Position numbers and translations under genes: made by a program. From Mucilaginibacter aquatilis (GTDB taxonomy: Bacteria; Bacteroidota; Bacteroidia; Sphingobacteriales; Sphingobacteriaceae), in the NCBI RefSeq assembly GCF_009755275.1, contig NZ_WQLA01000003.1, positions 248,001-312,000 of the forward strand: DNA of 64,000 bases. The letters run 5' to 3'. Shown one piece after another: positions 17,591-27,266 of the stretch (its first letter is position 1; each line of letters starts with the position of its first letter). The notes under the pieces were generated by a model, which made no database searches, was not told the DNA's origin, and was given only the letters and a program-made list of their open reading frames with translations.

Positions 17591-20500
17591 ATGATGAAAC
17601 CTCTATTTAAGTATAGAGTAAGTGTTTTTAATGCGGTAGTGAAAATTACCACCGTATTTATAGCAGCACTTTTTTTCCTTCCGTTTAAAGTTACGGCAAA
17701 ATCATCTTCATTTACTAATATCAGTGCTACCAGTATAAGCAATCCTGCTTTACCCGCCAAGCCTGTAACTTTTAAAGACATAGAGGTGCGAGGCACCGTT
17801 ACCGATACCTCAGGAGTTGGTTTACCGGGCGTACAAATAACCGTAAAAGGAAGAAACGGATATGGTACAGTAACCGATGTTAATGGTGGTTACTTAATAA
17901 GAGTACCTGAAGATGCCACACTGGTGTATAATTTAATGGGCTTTTTACGGCAGGAAGTACCTGTACGCTCACGTGATTTTATAGCAGTAAGGCTTCGCCA
18001 AAACACCGCCTTACTTGAAGATGTGGTGGTTGTTGGCTACGGCACCCAGCAAAAAAACAATGTTACCGGCGCGCTTACTTCGGTAACATCTAAAGAGTTG
18101 TTACGCACACCAACAGCCAGTCTTACCAATAGTTTGGCAGGGCGGTTGCCGGGCTTACTCACTATACAAAGCAGCGGCGAGCCCGGTGCCGATGGCTCTG
18201 CGCTGTATATACGCGGCTTTGGCACATACCAGGGCAAAAGTCCGCTGATACTCGTTGACGGTATTGAAAACAACATTGACGGCATTGATGCTAATGATGT
18301 TGAAAGCGTGAGCGTGCTAAAAGACGCTGCCGCCACGGCAGTTTATGGTATGAAAGGCGCAAACGGTGTTGTATTGGTTACTACAAAACGTGGTAAAACT
18401 GGTAAGCCGGTTATATCATTAACAGCACAGGTTGCCGCTCAGCAACCCATCAACATGCCCAAATATCTTGATTCGTATAACGCCCTGACTTTATTCAGAG
18501 AAGCGTTGAACAATGATGGACTAAACGCCAATTTATACACCGATGAGTACTTAAATAAGTTTCGTGATCGCAGCAACCCAACGTATGAGTATCTATATCC
18601 CAACGTGAACTGGAGCGACGAATTGATCAAGCCTTATTCGTTAATGAACCAAACCAACCTTAACGTAAGCGGTGGTTCATCAACAGCGCGTTACTTTGTC
18701 TCAATGGCATATTTAAGGCAGGCGGGTTTATATAAATATGATAACCTGAATGCTTACAATATCAACGCTGTACTTAACAAATATAACTTCCGCAGTAATA
18801 TTGATATTGATCTTACTTCGCTGCTTAAGCTGGAGCTAAATCTATCAAACATAGTACGCGACCGTAATTATCCTACCGAAACAGCCAGTGCGTTCTGGGG
18901 CGAAATAAGAAATACGCCATCTTACCTGTATCCGCTTAAAAACCCTAACGGGTCGGTTGCGGCCCAAAAGGATGCACCTCCAAACCCTTATGGAAGGTTA
19001 ACCCAATATGGCTACACCCGTATGTTCGAAAATACGCTCAACTCTATTGTGGGCTTTACTTTAAAGCTTCCTTTTATAACCGAGGGTTTAAGTTTCAGAA
19101 CAAGGTTTGCTTATGATGCTTTAAACTACCGGAACATCAATCGTAAGCGTAATTATTCTACTTACAAATTTACCATTAACGAAAGCGAGACTGACTTAAG
19201 TAAAGGAAATTACGAAGAACTAAGCACCGGCGATGGGCTGCTTGGCTTTGCCATTGTAGCAAACGGAAGCCGCAAATCAACCTATGAAGCTTACCTTAAT
19301 TACGACCGTACATTTGCCAAAAAGCACGCCGTAAGCGGTATGATCCGTTACAACCAGGCACAAAGCTTTTTAGCAACCTCAAATGATGATGGTGCCATTG
19401 CAGCTCTACCTTACAAACAGTTAGGTTTAGTTGGCAGGTTAAACTACGCCTATGACAGGCGTTACGTATTGGAGTTTGATGCCGGCTACAACGGTTCAGA
19501 AAACTTCAGAAAAGGCAAAAGAATGGGCTTTTTCCCGGCCGGCTCTGCAGGTTGGATTGTATCAAACGAAGAGTTTTTAAAGAACTCTAAAGTTGTATCG
19601 CTGATGAAGCTTAGAGGCTCTTATGGTATTGTGGGGGTTGATAATAGCGCCGGGCGTTTTGCTTACTTGAGTACCTGGCAAACAGGTAACGGCAGTGGTT
19701 ACAGGTTTGGCTTAGCTGCAGATGGTAACAGTTTTTCTGGTGCGCAGGAAAGCGCGACCGGTAACGAATTTTTAACCTGGGAACAATCAGCTAAAGCCAA
19801 CGTAGGCATTGACCTCGAACTTTTAAATGGCGAAATTGCATTTACTGGTGACGTTTTCAGGGAAAAACGTACGCAAATATTAACGGTAGCCCGTGTAATT
19901 CCTGATGTAACCGGTGTACAAAATTTACCAGCTATTAACGCAGGCATTGTAAACAATAAAGGATTTGAAGGTGAGCTGACCTGGCGTAAACGGTTTAAAG
20001 ACCATTACCTCATGCTAAGAGGATCATACTCTTACGCCACCAACCGCATTGTTTACGCCGCAGAACCTGTATATGCGTTGGCCTACAGAGGCCTTAAGGG
20101 TACTCAAATAAATGAAGCCTACGGATTAATAGCCAACGGTTTATTTAAAGATCAGGCTGATATTGCGGCAAGCCCGGTACAGCAGTTTGGACCGGTACGC
20201 CCCGGTGATATAAAATATGTTGACCGGAATGGGGATGGGGTAGTGAACACGCAAGATCAAGGATACTTAGAGCAGGTAACAACGCCAAAATCCATTATGG
20301 GCTTAACAGTGTCTTACACTTATAACCGCTTTGATGTTAACGTACTATTTCAAGGTACAACCGGCGGAAAAACATGGCTTACCGGCACATCTGCTTGGGC
20401 ATTTGCCAGCAATAGCTCGGTGTTAGCTGATTATGTAGACGGAAGGTGGACAAGCGAAAACCCTAACCCGAATGCAGAATTCCCAAGGCTCTCTTCGTCC

Positions 20501-20761
20501 AACAACGTAAACAATAACCAAAATTCAACTTTTTGGCTTAAGTCATCAGATTATTTGCGTATTAAAAACATAGAGATAGGTTATACACTGTCTAAAACCT
20601 GGGTTAAAAAAATCGGGCTTAGTAACGTTAGAACGTTCATTAGCGGCTCAAACATCTATACCTGGTCTAAAATGAAAATATTCGATCCGGAAATACCTAA
20701 CGGTTTTGGCAATTACCCACAATTGCGTGTAGTAAACTTAGGCTTAAACGTATCAATGTAA
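17591..20761 (+). CDS. SusC-like TonB-dependent outer-membrane transporter (PUL transporter 2)
   Basis: 1056 residues: signal peptide (about 1-37), carboxypeptidase-regulatory-like domain (about 60-140; EVRGTVTDTSGVGLPGVQITV) and DVVVVGYGTQQK. The plug carries VSVLKDAAATAVYGMKGANG, and a long barrel ends in NLGLNVSM. It is clearly SusC family but well diverged from transporter 1, so the two pairs probably take different glycans or chain lengths. Two ATGs stand in tandem at 17591 and 17594; either gives the same signal peptide. Its susD partner starts 4 nt after the stop. It is preceded by an unusually long leader and by the shared operator. Confidence 0.95.
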   Translation: MMKPLFKYRVSVFNAVVKITTVFIAALFFLPFKVTAKSSSFTNISATSISNPALPAKPVTFKDIEVRGTVTDTSGVGLPGVQITVKGRNGYGTVTDVNGGYLIRVPEDATLVYNLMGFLRQEVPVRSRDFIAVRLRQNTALLEDVVVVGYGTQQKNNVTGALTSVTSKELLRTPTASLTNSLAGRLPGLLTIQSSGEPGADGSALYIRGFGTYQGKSPLILVDGIENNIDGIDANDVESVSVLKDAAATAVYGMKGANGVVLVTTKRGKTGKPVISLTAQVAAQQPINMPKYLDSYNALTLFREALNNDGLNANLYTDEYLNKFRDRSNPTYEYLYPNVNWSDELIKPYSLMNQTNLNVSGGSSTARYFVSMAYLRQAGLYKYDNLNAYNINAVLNKYNFRSNIDIDLTSLLKLELNLSNIVRDRNYPTETASAFWGEIRNTPSYLYPLKNPNGSVAAQKDAPPNPYGRLTQYGYTRMFENTLNSIVGFTLKLPFITEGLSFRTRFAYDALNYRNINRKRNYSTYKFTINESETDLSKGNYEELSTGDGLLGFAIVANGSRKSTYEAYLNYDRTFAKKHAVSGMIRYNQAQSFLATSNDDGAIAALPYKQLGLVGRLNYAYDRRYVLEFDAGYNGSENFRKGKRMGFFPAGSAGWIVSNEEFLKNSKVVSLMKLRGSYGIVGVDNSAGRFAYLSTWQTGNGSGYRFGLAADGNSFSGAQESATGNEFLTWEQSAKANVGIDLELLNGEIAFTGDVFREKRTQILTVARVIPDVTGVQNLPAINAGIVNNKGFEGELTWRKRFKDHYLMLRGSYSYATNRIVYAAEPVYALAYRGLKGTQINEAYGLIANGLFKDQADIAASPVQQFGPVRPGDIKYVDRNGDGVVNTQDQGYLEQVTTPKSIMGLTVSYTYNRFDVNVLFQGTTGGKTWLTGTSAWAFASNSSVLADYVDGRWTSENPNPNAEFPRLSSSNNVNNNQNSTFWLKSSDYLRIKNIEIGYTLSKTWVKKIGLSNVRTFISGSNIYTWSKMKIFDPEIPNGFGNYPQLRVVNLGLNVSM

Positions 20762-20765
20762 TGTT

Positions 20766-22619
20766 ATGAAAAAAACTACGATCTTATTATTTGCAGCCAT
20801 GCTTGCAGGTAGCGTTTCCTGCCAAAAATATCTTGACGTTGTACCCGCCGAATATTCAAGCGCGGACGACGTATACAATAACATCAACCTTACTGAGCAG
20901 GCACTGGCCCGCATGTATAATGCGCTGCCCGATGAAATGACCGCCTATTACACAGCCTGTACCGACGAAACGTATCACCATTGGTTTGATAATGGTGAGG
21001 CTATAAACGCTTATAAGTATAACTTAGGTAGCTGGAGTACTAATGACAACCCACTGGGCAATTGGTCTGGCCGGTATCAGGATATTAGGCGCGCTAATAT
21101 ATTTATTGATAGAATAGACAATGTGCCAATACCACTTAACCGGGCCAGCTACTACGAAATTTGGAAACCGCGTTATAAAGCCGAAGCAAGGTTTTTACGC
21201 GCTATGTTTTATTTTGAATTGTTTAAGCGCTATGGTGCTGTACCTATACTTACAAGTGCCAAAGACGTAAACCCCGATAACCTGGAAGATACCCAGGTAT
21301 CCAGAAATTCTGTTGATGAAGTAGTAGGTTTTATAACATCAGAATGTGATGCAATTGCCGATGCATTGCCGCCAACGCAGGAAGCCGCTCAAACAGGGCG
21401 TATTACTAAAGGAGCGGCATTAAGCTTAAAGGCAAGAACACTGCTTTATAATGCAAGTCCGCTGTTTAACGGCAACCCTTTGTACAGCAACATAAGAAAT
21501 AAAGATGGCAAGGCATTATTCAGCGCAGTGTACGACAGGGAGAAATGGAAAAAGGCTGCCGACGCAGCAAAGGCTGTGATTGATTTAGGCACTTACAGTT
21601 TGTACAGCCCCTATCCTAATAACCCGGTGCAAAATTACGCTGCCCAATTTTACACCCGCGATTATACCGAAACTATACTTCCGCGTATTATGGGTAATAG
21701 CGTAACCGTTGATGCCAACCAGTTGCCTAACGGTGCGCCTTTTAAAGGTAGCGGCAAGTACACCCCACTGCAACAATTTATTGATACTTATGAAATGAAG
21801 AATGGCTATCCTATTACGGCCCAGGGTTCGGGGTACAACAATACCGGTACCTGGAGTGGACAGTTATGGGACGGACTTAAGTTTCAAAACGTAACTAACA
21901 TATCAAATATGTACAAAGACCGCGACCCGCGTTTTTATGCATCCATATTTTTCCAATATACCGTATGGCGTTTTGATGCTATGAAAAGGCCGGTAAGACT
22001 GGCGTGGTTCGGTTCAGGTAACGGCCAAACAGATGGGTGGGCAACCGGCAAATCGGGTACAAACCCTTTAGGGTATAATGTGCGCAAGTTTTTATCGCCC
22101 GATTATGACAGAAACGCAAACACCGGTACCGGAACACGAAACTTTCCATTATTCAGGTTGGCAGAGGTATATTTAAATTACGCTGAGGCCATGAACGAAT
22201 ATTTAGAAGCACCTGATCAAAGCGTTTATCAATACATTAATATGGTGCGGGCCCGTGTTTCCATGCCGGCACTGCCAATTTTGGCCGATGATCAAACTAA
22301 AAACGGTATGCGTAAACGTATACAAAACGAGCGCCGCGTTGAACTTGCATTTGAAAGTCACCGTTTTTGGGATGTAAGGCGCTGGCTTATTGCTAAAACC
22401 GTAGATAAGGGGGAGGTGCACACTCTTAATGCCCGTCCGTCTGCTGCTGAGCTGGCCGCAACCGGATTAAACGTTACCAGTGAAGCTGCGGGCGTTGCGG
22501 TGTTTTACAAACCGGTGGTTATTCAAACCCGTAATTTTGAAGATAAGCATTACCTGATGCCTATACCACAAACAGAAATTGATAAGGATCCTAACCTGGT
22601 ACAAAACTACGGTTGGTAG
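20766..22619 (+). CDS. SusD/RagB-like glycan-binding lipoprotein (pair 2)
   Basis: 617 residues with a lipoprotein signal; the lipidated Cys is at residue 19 (LAGSVSCQKYLDVVP). SusD-family landmarks include EARFLRAMFYFELFKRYGAVP, RLAEVYLNYAEAMNEY and the C-terminal RIQNERRVELAFESHRFWDVRRW. The tail HYLMPIPQTEIDKDPNLVQN is typical. It lies 4 nt after susC 2, so the two are translationally close and form a surface uptake complex. A symmetric terminator follows, probably serving this gene and the convergent GH43 gene. Confidence 0.95.
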   Translation: MKKTTILLFAAMLAGSVSCQKYLDVVPAEYSSADDVYNNINLTEQALARMYNALPDEMTAYYTACTDETYHHWFDNGEAINAYKYNLGSWSTNDNPLGNWSGRYQDIRRANIFIDRIDNVPIPLNRASYYEIWKPRYKAEARFLRAMFYFELFKRYGAVPILTSAKDVNPDNLEDTQVSRNSVDEVVGFITSECDAIADALPPTQEAAQTGRITKGAALSLKARTLLYNASPLFNGNPLYSNIRNKDGKALFSAVYDREKWKKAADAAKAVIDLGTYSLYSPYPNNPVQNYAAQFYTRDYTETILPRIMGNSVTVDANQLPNGAPFKGSGKYTPLQQFIDTYEMKNGYPITAQGSGYNNTGTWSGQLWDGLKFQNVTNISNMYKDRDPRFYASIFFQYTVWRFDAMKRPVRLAWFGSGNGQTDGWATGKSGTNPLGYNVRKFLSPDYDRNANTGTGTRNFPLFRLAEVYLNYAEAMNEYLEAPDQSVYQYINMVRARVSMPALPILADDQTKNGMRKRIQNERRVELAFESHRFWDVRRWLIAKTVDKGEVHTLNARPSAAELAATGLNVTSEAAGVAVFYKPVVIQTRNFEDKHYLMPIPQTEIDKDPNLVQNYGW

Positions 22620-22650
22620 AAGCTTCGCGTTTGTCTGTTATATTATTTTT

Positions 22651-22684
22651 AAAACGAGCCTTCATTCGAAGGCTCGTTTATTTA
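22651..22684. terminator. Bidirectional terminator between susD 2 and the GH43 gene
   Basis: A 12-bp perfect stem AAACGAGCCTTC / GAAGGCTCGTTT (22652-22663 with 22668-22679) has A-rich sequence on one side and T-rich on the other. It lies between convergent genes. Confidence 0.85.
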
Positions 22685-22734
22685 TTTTAACGTCAAGTAG
22701 GAATCTAGAAATTGCTTATGGACAAGCTTAAAAT

Positions 22735-23658
22735 TTATTGATTTTTAAGATAACGTAGACTGGATGGTACAGTCTCAAAATTACCATCAACAGTTAGCTT
22801 AAGCTTAATTAAAGCTGTTTTACGTGGGCCCACCTTGCTATTGGTATTGTGCGCGTGAAACACGTAGTACCACTTATCATCATTACCTTTAAAGATATCG
22901 CCATGGCCGCTTCCATTTTGGTTAGTAATTCTACGGCTTATTAAAGGGTTGCCTTTATATTTTTTCCAAGGACCTAATGGCGAAGGGGCGGTAGCATAGC
23001 CAACTGCGTAGTCAATATTTCTGAAATCGTTAGCAGAGTAAAACATGTAGTATCGGTTCTTGATCTTTACAACGGTTGGTCCTTCAGTAACCGGCCAATT
23101 CGAATTTGCAGTGTTTTCCCATATCTCGGTAGCTGCAATGCAAGGTTTTAGTGTAGTGCTATCAATATCTGTAAGGTTATTATTTAAACGGGCCATATAA
23201 ATTCGGTTGCCGTTTGTGAGCCTTACAAAATACAAGTAGAAGTCGCCATTGGTGTCTTTAAACACAAAAGGGTCAATGTGTTTGCCCGATAAAGTAATGT
23301 GTTTTAATTGCTGTTGCTTAAAAGGCCCCATAGCGCTGCTGGCTTCTGCAATGGCTATTTGCTCGTTTGCCGTATAGGCCATGTAATATTTATTTTGATG
23401 TTTAAATACCTGCGGAGCCCAAAAGCCCGATGTACCAAAGCTTTCACCTTTGGTCAACGCATTTAACTCATTAAGTTTCCAGGATTTTAAGTCGGTAGAT
23501 GTGTAAACTCCAAAGCCGTTTGCTTTGCCTGTACCATATAAATAATAAGTGTCTGCATCCTTAAATATGGTTGGGTCAGCCAAGGTAATGCTGTCGCCTT
23601 GTGCTAAAGCACAAAGTGATGTATAAATTAGTATTATGCTGAATATTAGTCGCTTCAT
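22735..23658 (-). CDS. GH43-like secreted glycoside hydrolase (arabinosidase/xylosidase type)
   Basis: 307 residues with a signal peptide (1-20, ending CALAQ) and a five-bladed propeller of the GH43 type. The three usual acidic residues are visible: base Asp28 in LADPTIF, Asp129 (pKa modulator) in KHIDPFVF, and acid Glu192 in VTEGPTVV. The domain fills the protein with no accessory binding module. GH43 enzymes commonly cut alpha-L-arabinofuranosyl, beta-xylosyl or related bonds; which one cannot be told. It is on the opposite strand to the two SusCD pairs, but a copy of the shared operator sits about 100 nt before its start, so it belongs to the same candidate regulon. Confidence 0.9.
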   Translation of the reverse strand: MKRLIFSIILIYTSLCALAQGDSITLADPTIFKDADTYYLYGTGKANGFGVYTSTDLKSWKLNELNALTKGESFGTSGFWAPQVFKHQNKYYMAYTANEQIAIAEASSAMGPFKQQQLKHITLSGKHIDPFVFKDTNGDFYLYFVRLTNGNRIYMARLNNNLTDIDSTTLKPCIAATEIWENTANSNWPVTEGPTVVKIKNRYYMFYSANDFRNIDYAVGYATAPSPLGPWKKYKGNPLISRRITNQNGSGHGDIFKGNDDKWYYVFHAHNTNSKVGPRKTALIKLKLTVDGNFETVPSSLRYLKNQ

Positions 23659-23703
23659 TAGATTTCGTTTAAGGAAAGATTCTAAAGTAATGTGAATACG
23701 TCC

Positions 23704-23761
23704 TAAAGCTACAAGAATATCTTACCGGTCGTTTGTTCATTTTTTAGTCGTTTTGTCTCAA
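23704..23761 (-). promoter_or_regulatory. Shared direct-repeat operator and -7 box upstream of the GH43 gene (site c)
   Basis: On the minus strand TTGAGACAAAACGACTAAAA starts at 23761 and the second repeat ATGAACAAAC at 23740, 21 nt later. TAGCTTTA, one base off TAnnTTTG, starts at 23711, 50 nt after the first repeat. The predicted leader to the GH43 ATG is about 40 nt. The site lies in the 305-nt divergent gap 23659-23963 and might also influence the + strand operon. Confidence 0.6.
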
Positions 23762-23919
23762 ATTAAAATGTTAAAGCGGTATCAGATCAGTTTTAAGTAC
23801 TTGATAGTCAATTCAGTCGAATTGTAATTTTTATGATGCAAGCGTTTTTACATGCTTTGCTGTGCAGTATAATTCAGTAATATCAACGATATTTGATTTC
23901 GATGCCGGGTAAACCGGTT

Positions 23920-23930
23920 AACCAATTATA
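23920..23930 (+). repeat. AACCAATTATA leader element, copy 3
   Basis: AACCAATTATA ends 33 nt before the ATG of the Gfo/Idh/MocA gene at 23964. Confidence 0.45.
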
Positions 23931-23963
23931 CTGTCCAATACATTTTAACTACCAAATTAACAG

Positions 23964-25319
23964 ATGGAAAAGTCTCGTCGTAATTTTATCAGGCAGGCGT
24001 CATTAGCCGGCGCAGGTGTAATGCTTAGCAAAACGGGTTGGAGCGCCAAAAGCTACAAACGTATTATCGGCGCTAACGATAGGGTTAGAGTAGGTGTAGT
24101 AGGCTTTTCAGATCGTCATCGTAGTTCACATATGCCTTGTTTTATGAATCATTGCAAGGAACTGAATTTCGAGGTGGTTGCAGTATCTGATATATGGAAT
24201 AAGCGACGCGAAGAAGGTGCAGCCATGTGGAAGCAAAAAATGCAAAACGACGTCAAAGCCTTCCGTAACAATGATGAGTTATATAACAGCAAAATGGTTG
24301 ATGCTGTATTTATAGGCACTGCCGATTTTCAACACGCCTTGCATACTATTGAAGCAGTTAGAGCCGGTTGTGATGCTTACGTTGAAAAGCCTTTTGCCGA
24401 AACCATGGAAGACAATAAGGCAGCATTAAAGGCTGTTAAGGAAACCGGGAAAATAGTGCAGATAGGCTCGCAAAGGCGAAGCGGTTCTAATTACCATGCA
24501 GCTAATGACTTCATTAAATCAGGGAAGTTTGGCCCGATAACTATGGTAGAGCTTACCTGGAACGTAAACCAGCCCGGACGCTGGCGCCGCCCTGAATTAC
24601 TTACACAATTAAAGGAGCAGGATACCGACTGGAAACGCTTTATCATGAACCGTCCGTTTGAAAAGTTTGATCCGCGTATATACCTTGAGTATCGTTTATT
24701 CTGGCCTTATTCTTCAGGCTTGCCGGGGCAGTGGATGAGCCACCAAATTGACACCGTGCATTGGTTTACCGGTTTAAAACATCCGCGAAGCGTAGTTGCC
24801 AATGGTGGTATTTACCAATGGAAAGATGGACGCCGTAACTGGGATACCATTATGGCTGCATTTGATTACGGGCCTGAGGATGATATGACCAAAGGATTTC
24901 AGGTTACGTTTGGCTCACGCATGCATAACGGAGATGAGCATCCGGCCGAAATATATTATTCAAATGGTGGCGAGTTGAATTTGATCACCAACAAAATATC
25001 CCCTAAAGGCGGATTAACTCAAAGATCAGCTGCAGCTATGAACATGTCGGCAAATTTGTTGCCCGAGTTAAGCCTTGACAATAGCGAACAGGTTGTGGCG
25101 TCGGCTAATACTGGCGGCGATAGGCTGACATCGAATCACGTGCGTAACTGGATGGAATGTGTGCGCAGCCGCAAGCAGCCTAATGCACCGGTTGAAGCTG
25201 GCTACTATCACAGTATTGCCAACATCATGACCACCGCTGCAGCTCATACCGGCTCAAAAGCCACTTTCGATGAAAAAGCACAGGAAGTTGAGGTTAACGG
25301 TAAAGTATTTAAATACTAA
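23964..25319 (+). CDS. Gfo/Idh/MocA-family oxidoreductase with Tat-type leader
   Basis: 451 residues. The N-terminus SRRNFIRQASLAGAGVML fits a twin-arginine signal, so the enzyme is probably exported to the periplasm with its dinucleotide bound. A Rossmann domain (about 41-160) carries the family Glu-Lys-Pro (141-143, YVEKPFAET). The C-terminal alpha/beta domain has GQWMSHQIDTVHWFTG. Members of this family with such leaders oxidise sugars or glycosides, often at C3. It heads a + strand operon with DUF6807, a TIM-barrel epimerase and a DUF1080 protein. DUF1080 proteins have been shown to cleave 3-keto-glycosides after oxidation by Gfo/Idh enzymes. No DxxT-G-A-T motif is present, unlike its paralogue at 33638. 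Confidence 0.88.
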   Translation: MEKSRRNFIRQASLAGAGVMLSKTGWSAKSYKRIIGANDRVRVGVVGFSDRHRSSHMPCFMNHCKELNFEVVAVSDIWNKRREEGAAMWKQKMQNDVKAFRNNDELYNSKMVDAVFIGTADFQHALHTIEAVRAGCDAYVEKPFAETMEDNKAALKAVKETGKIVQIGSQRRSGSNYHAANDFIKSGKFGPITMVELTWNVNQPGRWRRPELLTQLKEQDTDWKRFIMNRPFEKFDPRIYLEYRLFWPYSSGLPGQWMSHQIDTVHWFTGLKHPRSVVANGGIYQWKDGRRNWDTIMAAFDYGPEDDMTKGFQVTFGSRMHNGDEHPAEIYYSNGGELNLITNKISPKGGLTQRSAAAMNMSANLLPELSLDNSEQVVASANTGGDRLTSNHVRNWMECVRSRKQPNAPVEAGYYHSIANIMTTAAAHTGSKATFDEKAQEVEVNGKVFKY

Positions 25320-25324
25320 GCAAT

Positions 25325-26362
25325 ATGGCAAAGTTTAAGGTGTTAAGTGGCTTAGCAGCAGCATTGATTGTTTCTACAAGTGCTTTAGCACAAGTTGAAA
25401 CTGTTGCCATTAAGCGTAACGACAAGCAAAAGAAGGTTGAAGTATTGGTTGGCGGAAAACCCTTCACTACTTTCATGTATCCAGATACCTTGGAAAAACC
25501 CTTTTTGTACCCGATAAGAACCGCATCGGGCGCTGAAATTACACGCGGTTTTCCGCTTAATCCAAAACCGGGAGATCCTACAGATCATCCGCATCATATT
25601 GGTTTATGGTTTAACTATGAAAACGTTAACGGGTTAGATTTCTGGAATAACTCTTACGCCATTCCTGCTGCCAGGAAAAGTCAGTATGGTTGGATCAAAA
25701 CTCAGCAAATTACCGAGGCAAAAAGTGGCACAAAAGGTATTTTAGCCTATACCGCTGACTGGACCAACCAAGCTGGTGATGTTATACTAAAGGAGAATAC
25801 ACGCTTTGAATTCAGCGGTGATAAAAACCAGCGTGTAATTGATAGAATAACCACTTTGACAGCTGTACAGCAGGCTTTATTTAGCGATGTGAAAGATGGC
25901 ATGTTGGGCTTACGCCTTGCGCACGAGTTGCAAATGCCAACCACTAAAGACGAGAAGTTTACCGACAACAAAGGCATTGTAACTGTAATAAAAGGCGGAA
26001 CAGACAAAGTGCCAACCGGCAATTACCTTACAAGTGAAGGTAAAGTTGGCGATGCAGCGTGGAGCAGCCGTGGTGTTTGGTGCAAAGTATACGGTAAAAT
26101 GGGTGCCGATTCGGTAAGCGTTGCTATCATTGATCATCCGCAAAATCCAAATTATCCAACATTTTGGCATGCCCGGGGATATGGCTTGTTCGCAGCTAAT
26201 CCGCTAGGGGAGAAGGTTTTTACCAACGGAAAATCTGAAAAGAAATTAACGCTTAAACCTAATGAGTCGGCAACGTTCAAATACCGTGTAGTTATCAATA
26301 ACGATAGTAAAACACTTAAGCCGGAACAAATTAATAAAATGGCTAACACCTTTGGCAAATAA
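25325..26362 (+). CDS. DUF6807 ('PmoA-like') secreted protein
   Basis: 345 residues with a signal peptide (1-23, ending SALAQ). The body matches the DUF6807 family, historically called PmoA, although it has nothing to do with methane monooxygenase. Landmarks are KPFLYPIRTASGAEITRGFP, the His-rich DHPHHIGLWFNYENVNG and NPNYPTFWHARGYGLFAANPLG. The fold is probably a beta-sandwich like the sugar mutarotase/lyase superfamily, and the conserved histidines suggest catalysis or carbohydrate binding. It sits 5 nt after the Gfo/Idh gene, and the next gene begins near its end. Within a putative 3-keto-sugar operon it may handle keto-sugar intermediates, but its reaction is not established. Confidence 0.8.
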   Translation: MAKFKVLSGLAAALIVSTSALAQVETVAIKRNDKQKKVEVLVGGKPFTTFMYPDTLEKPFLYPIRTASGAEITRGFPLNPKPGDPTDHPHHIGLWFNYENVNGLDFWNNSYAIPAARKSQYGWIKTQQITEAKSGTKGILAYTADWTNQAGDVILKENTRFEFSGDKNQRVIDRITTLTAVQQALFSDVKDGMLGLRLAHELQMPTTKDEKFTDNKGIVTVIKGGTDKVPTGNYLTSEGKVGDAAWSSRGVWCKVYGKMGADSVSVAIIDHPQNPNYPTFWHARGYGLFAANPLGEKVFTNGKSEKKLTLKPNESATFKYRVVINNDSKTLKPEQINKMANTFGK

Positions 26363-26372
26363 TAGACGAAAT

Positions 26373-27248
26373 ATGTTAAACGTAAGATATACTCTCCTCA
26401 TGATCGGTTTCATACTTGTATCTTTTGGAACGGTCAATACTGCTGTAGGGCAATCAAAAAAGCTGTTATTTCCTGAAGCACCTGGCATTGTATCATTTAC
26501 CTACCGAAACCTGTTTGCAAAGGATGTTCCGTCAACACTTGATATGATTAAGGGAAACGGTATAACCGATATTGAGTTCTCGAACTTGTTTGGGCAAAAG
26601 CCTGAGGATTTAAAACGGATGCTGGATGAGCGCGGCTTGAAATGTTCATCGTATGGTGTAAACTGGGAAACCATTACAACCAAAACCAATGAGGTTGCTC
26701 AAACAGCCAAAGTGCTTGGCGCAAAATTCATAAGGATAGCCAATATACCACATGCTAAAGGTAGCTTTACTTTAGATAACGCAAAAAACGCAGTTAGCGA
26801 ATTTAATAGGGTTGGTAAAATATTGGCGGATAATTATGAGCTTACTTTTATATACCATAATCACGGTTTTGAATTTGAACCGTATGAAGACAAAACGCTT
26901 TACGATTACATTGTAAACAACACCAACCCCAAATATGTAAGCTTTGAACTTGATATATTATGGGCATTTTTTCCTGGTCAGGATCCTGCCAAGCTGCTTG
27001 AAACATACCCGTCGCGTTACGTTGCATTGCATTTAAAAGATTTAAAGAGAGGTGTAGCTGGTAACAACTCAGGTGGTACCGATCAAAATAATGACGTGGT
27101 ACTGGGCACGGGGCAAATTAATATACCTGCCGTTATTAAAGCGGCGCGCAAGGCTGGGGTTAAGCATTATTATATTGAAGACGAAAGCAGTGCTTCAGTT
27201 GAGCAGGTGCCGCAAAGCATAAAATATCTGAATACTTTAAAAAAATAA
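26373..27248 (+). CDS. Secreted sugar phosphate isomerase/epimerase-like TIM-barrel protein
   Basis: 291 residues from the ATG at 26373. A TTG at 26352, overlapping the previous gene, would add seven residues ahead of a normal signal peptide, so I prefer the ATG. The signal peptide ends near TAVGQ. The xylose-isomerase-like TIM barrel (AP_endonuc_2 clan) shows likely metal ligands in DIEFSNLF, FELDILW, VALHLKDL and YYIEDES, plus YHNHGFEFEP. Such exported isomerase-like proteins often accompany Gfo/Idh oxidoreductases and DUF1080 proteins in Bacteroidota. They may act as epimerases, lyases or hydratases on keto-sugars. Position within the operon supports a role in the same oxidised-sugar pathway; the exact reaction is unknown. 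Confidence 0.82.
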   Translation: MLNVRYTLLMIGFILVSFGTVNTAVGQSKKLLFPEAPGIVSFTYRNLFAKDVPSTLDMIKGNGITDIEFSNLFGQKPEDLKRMLDERGLKCSSYGVNWETITTKTNEVAQTAKVLGAKFIRIANIPHAKGSFTLDNAKNAVSEFNRVGKILADNYELTFIYHNHGFEFEPYEDKTLYDYIVNNTNPKYVSFELDILWAFFPGQDPAKLLETYPSRYVALHLKDLKRGVAGNNSGGTDQNNDVVLGTGQINIPAVIKAARKAGVKHYYIEDESSASVEQVPQSIKYLNTLKK

Positions 27249-27266
27249 CAAACACTAAAAATTGCT

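Noticed and set aside
26352..26372. TTG start for the TIM-barrel epimerase gene
   Set aside because: It would put extra charged residues in front of a normal signal peptide; the ATG at 26373 fits better.
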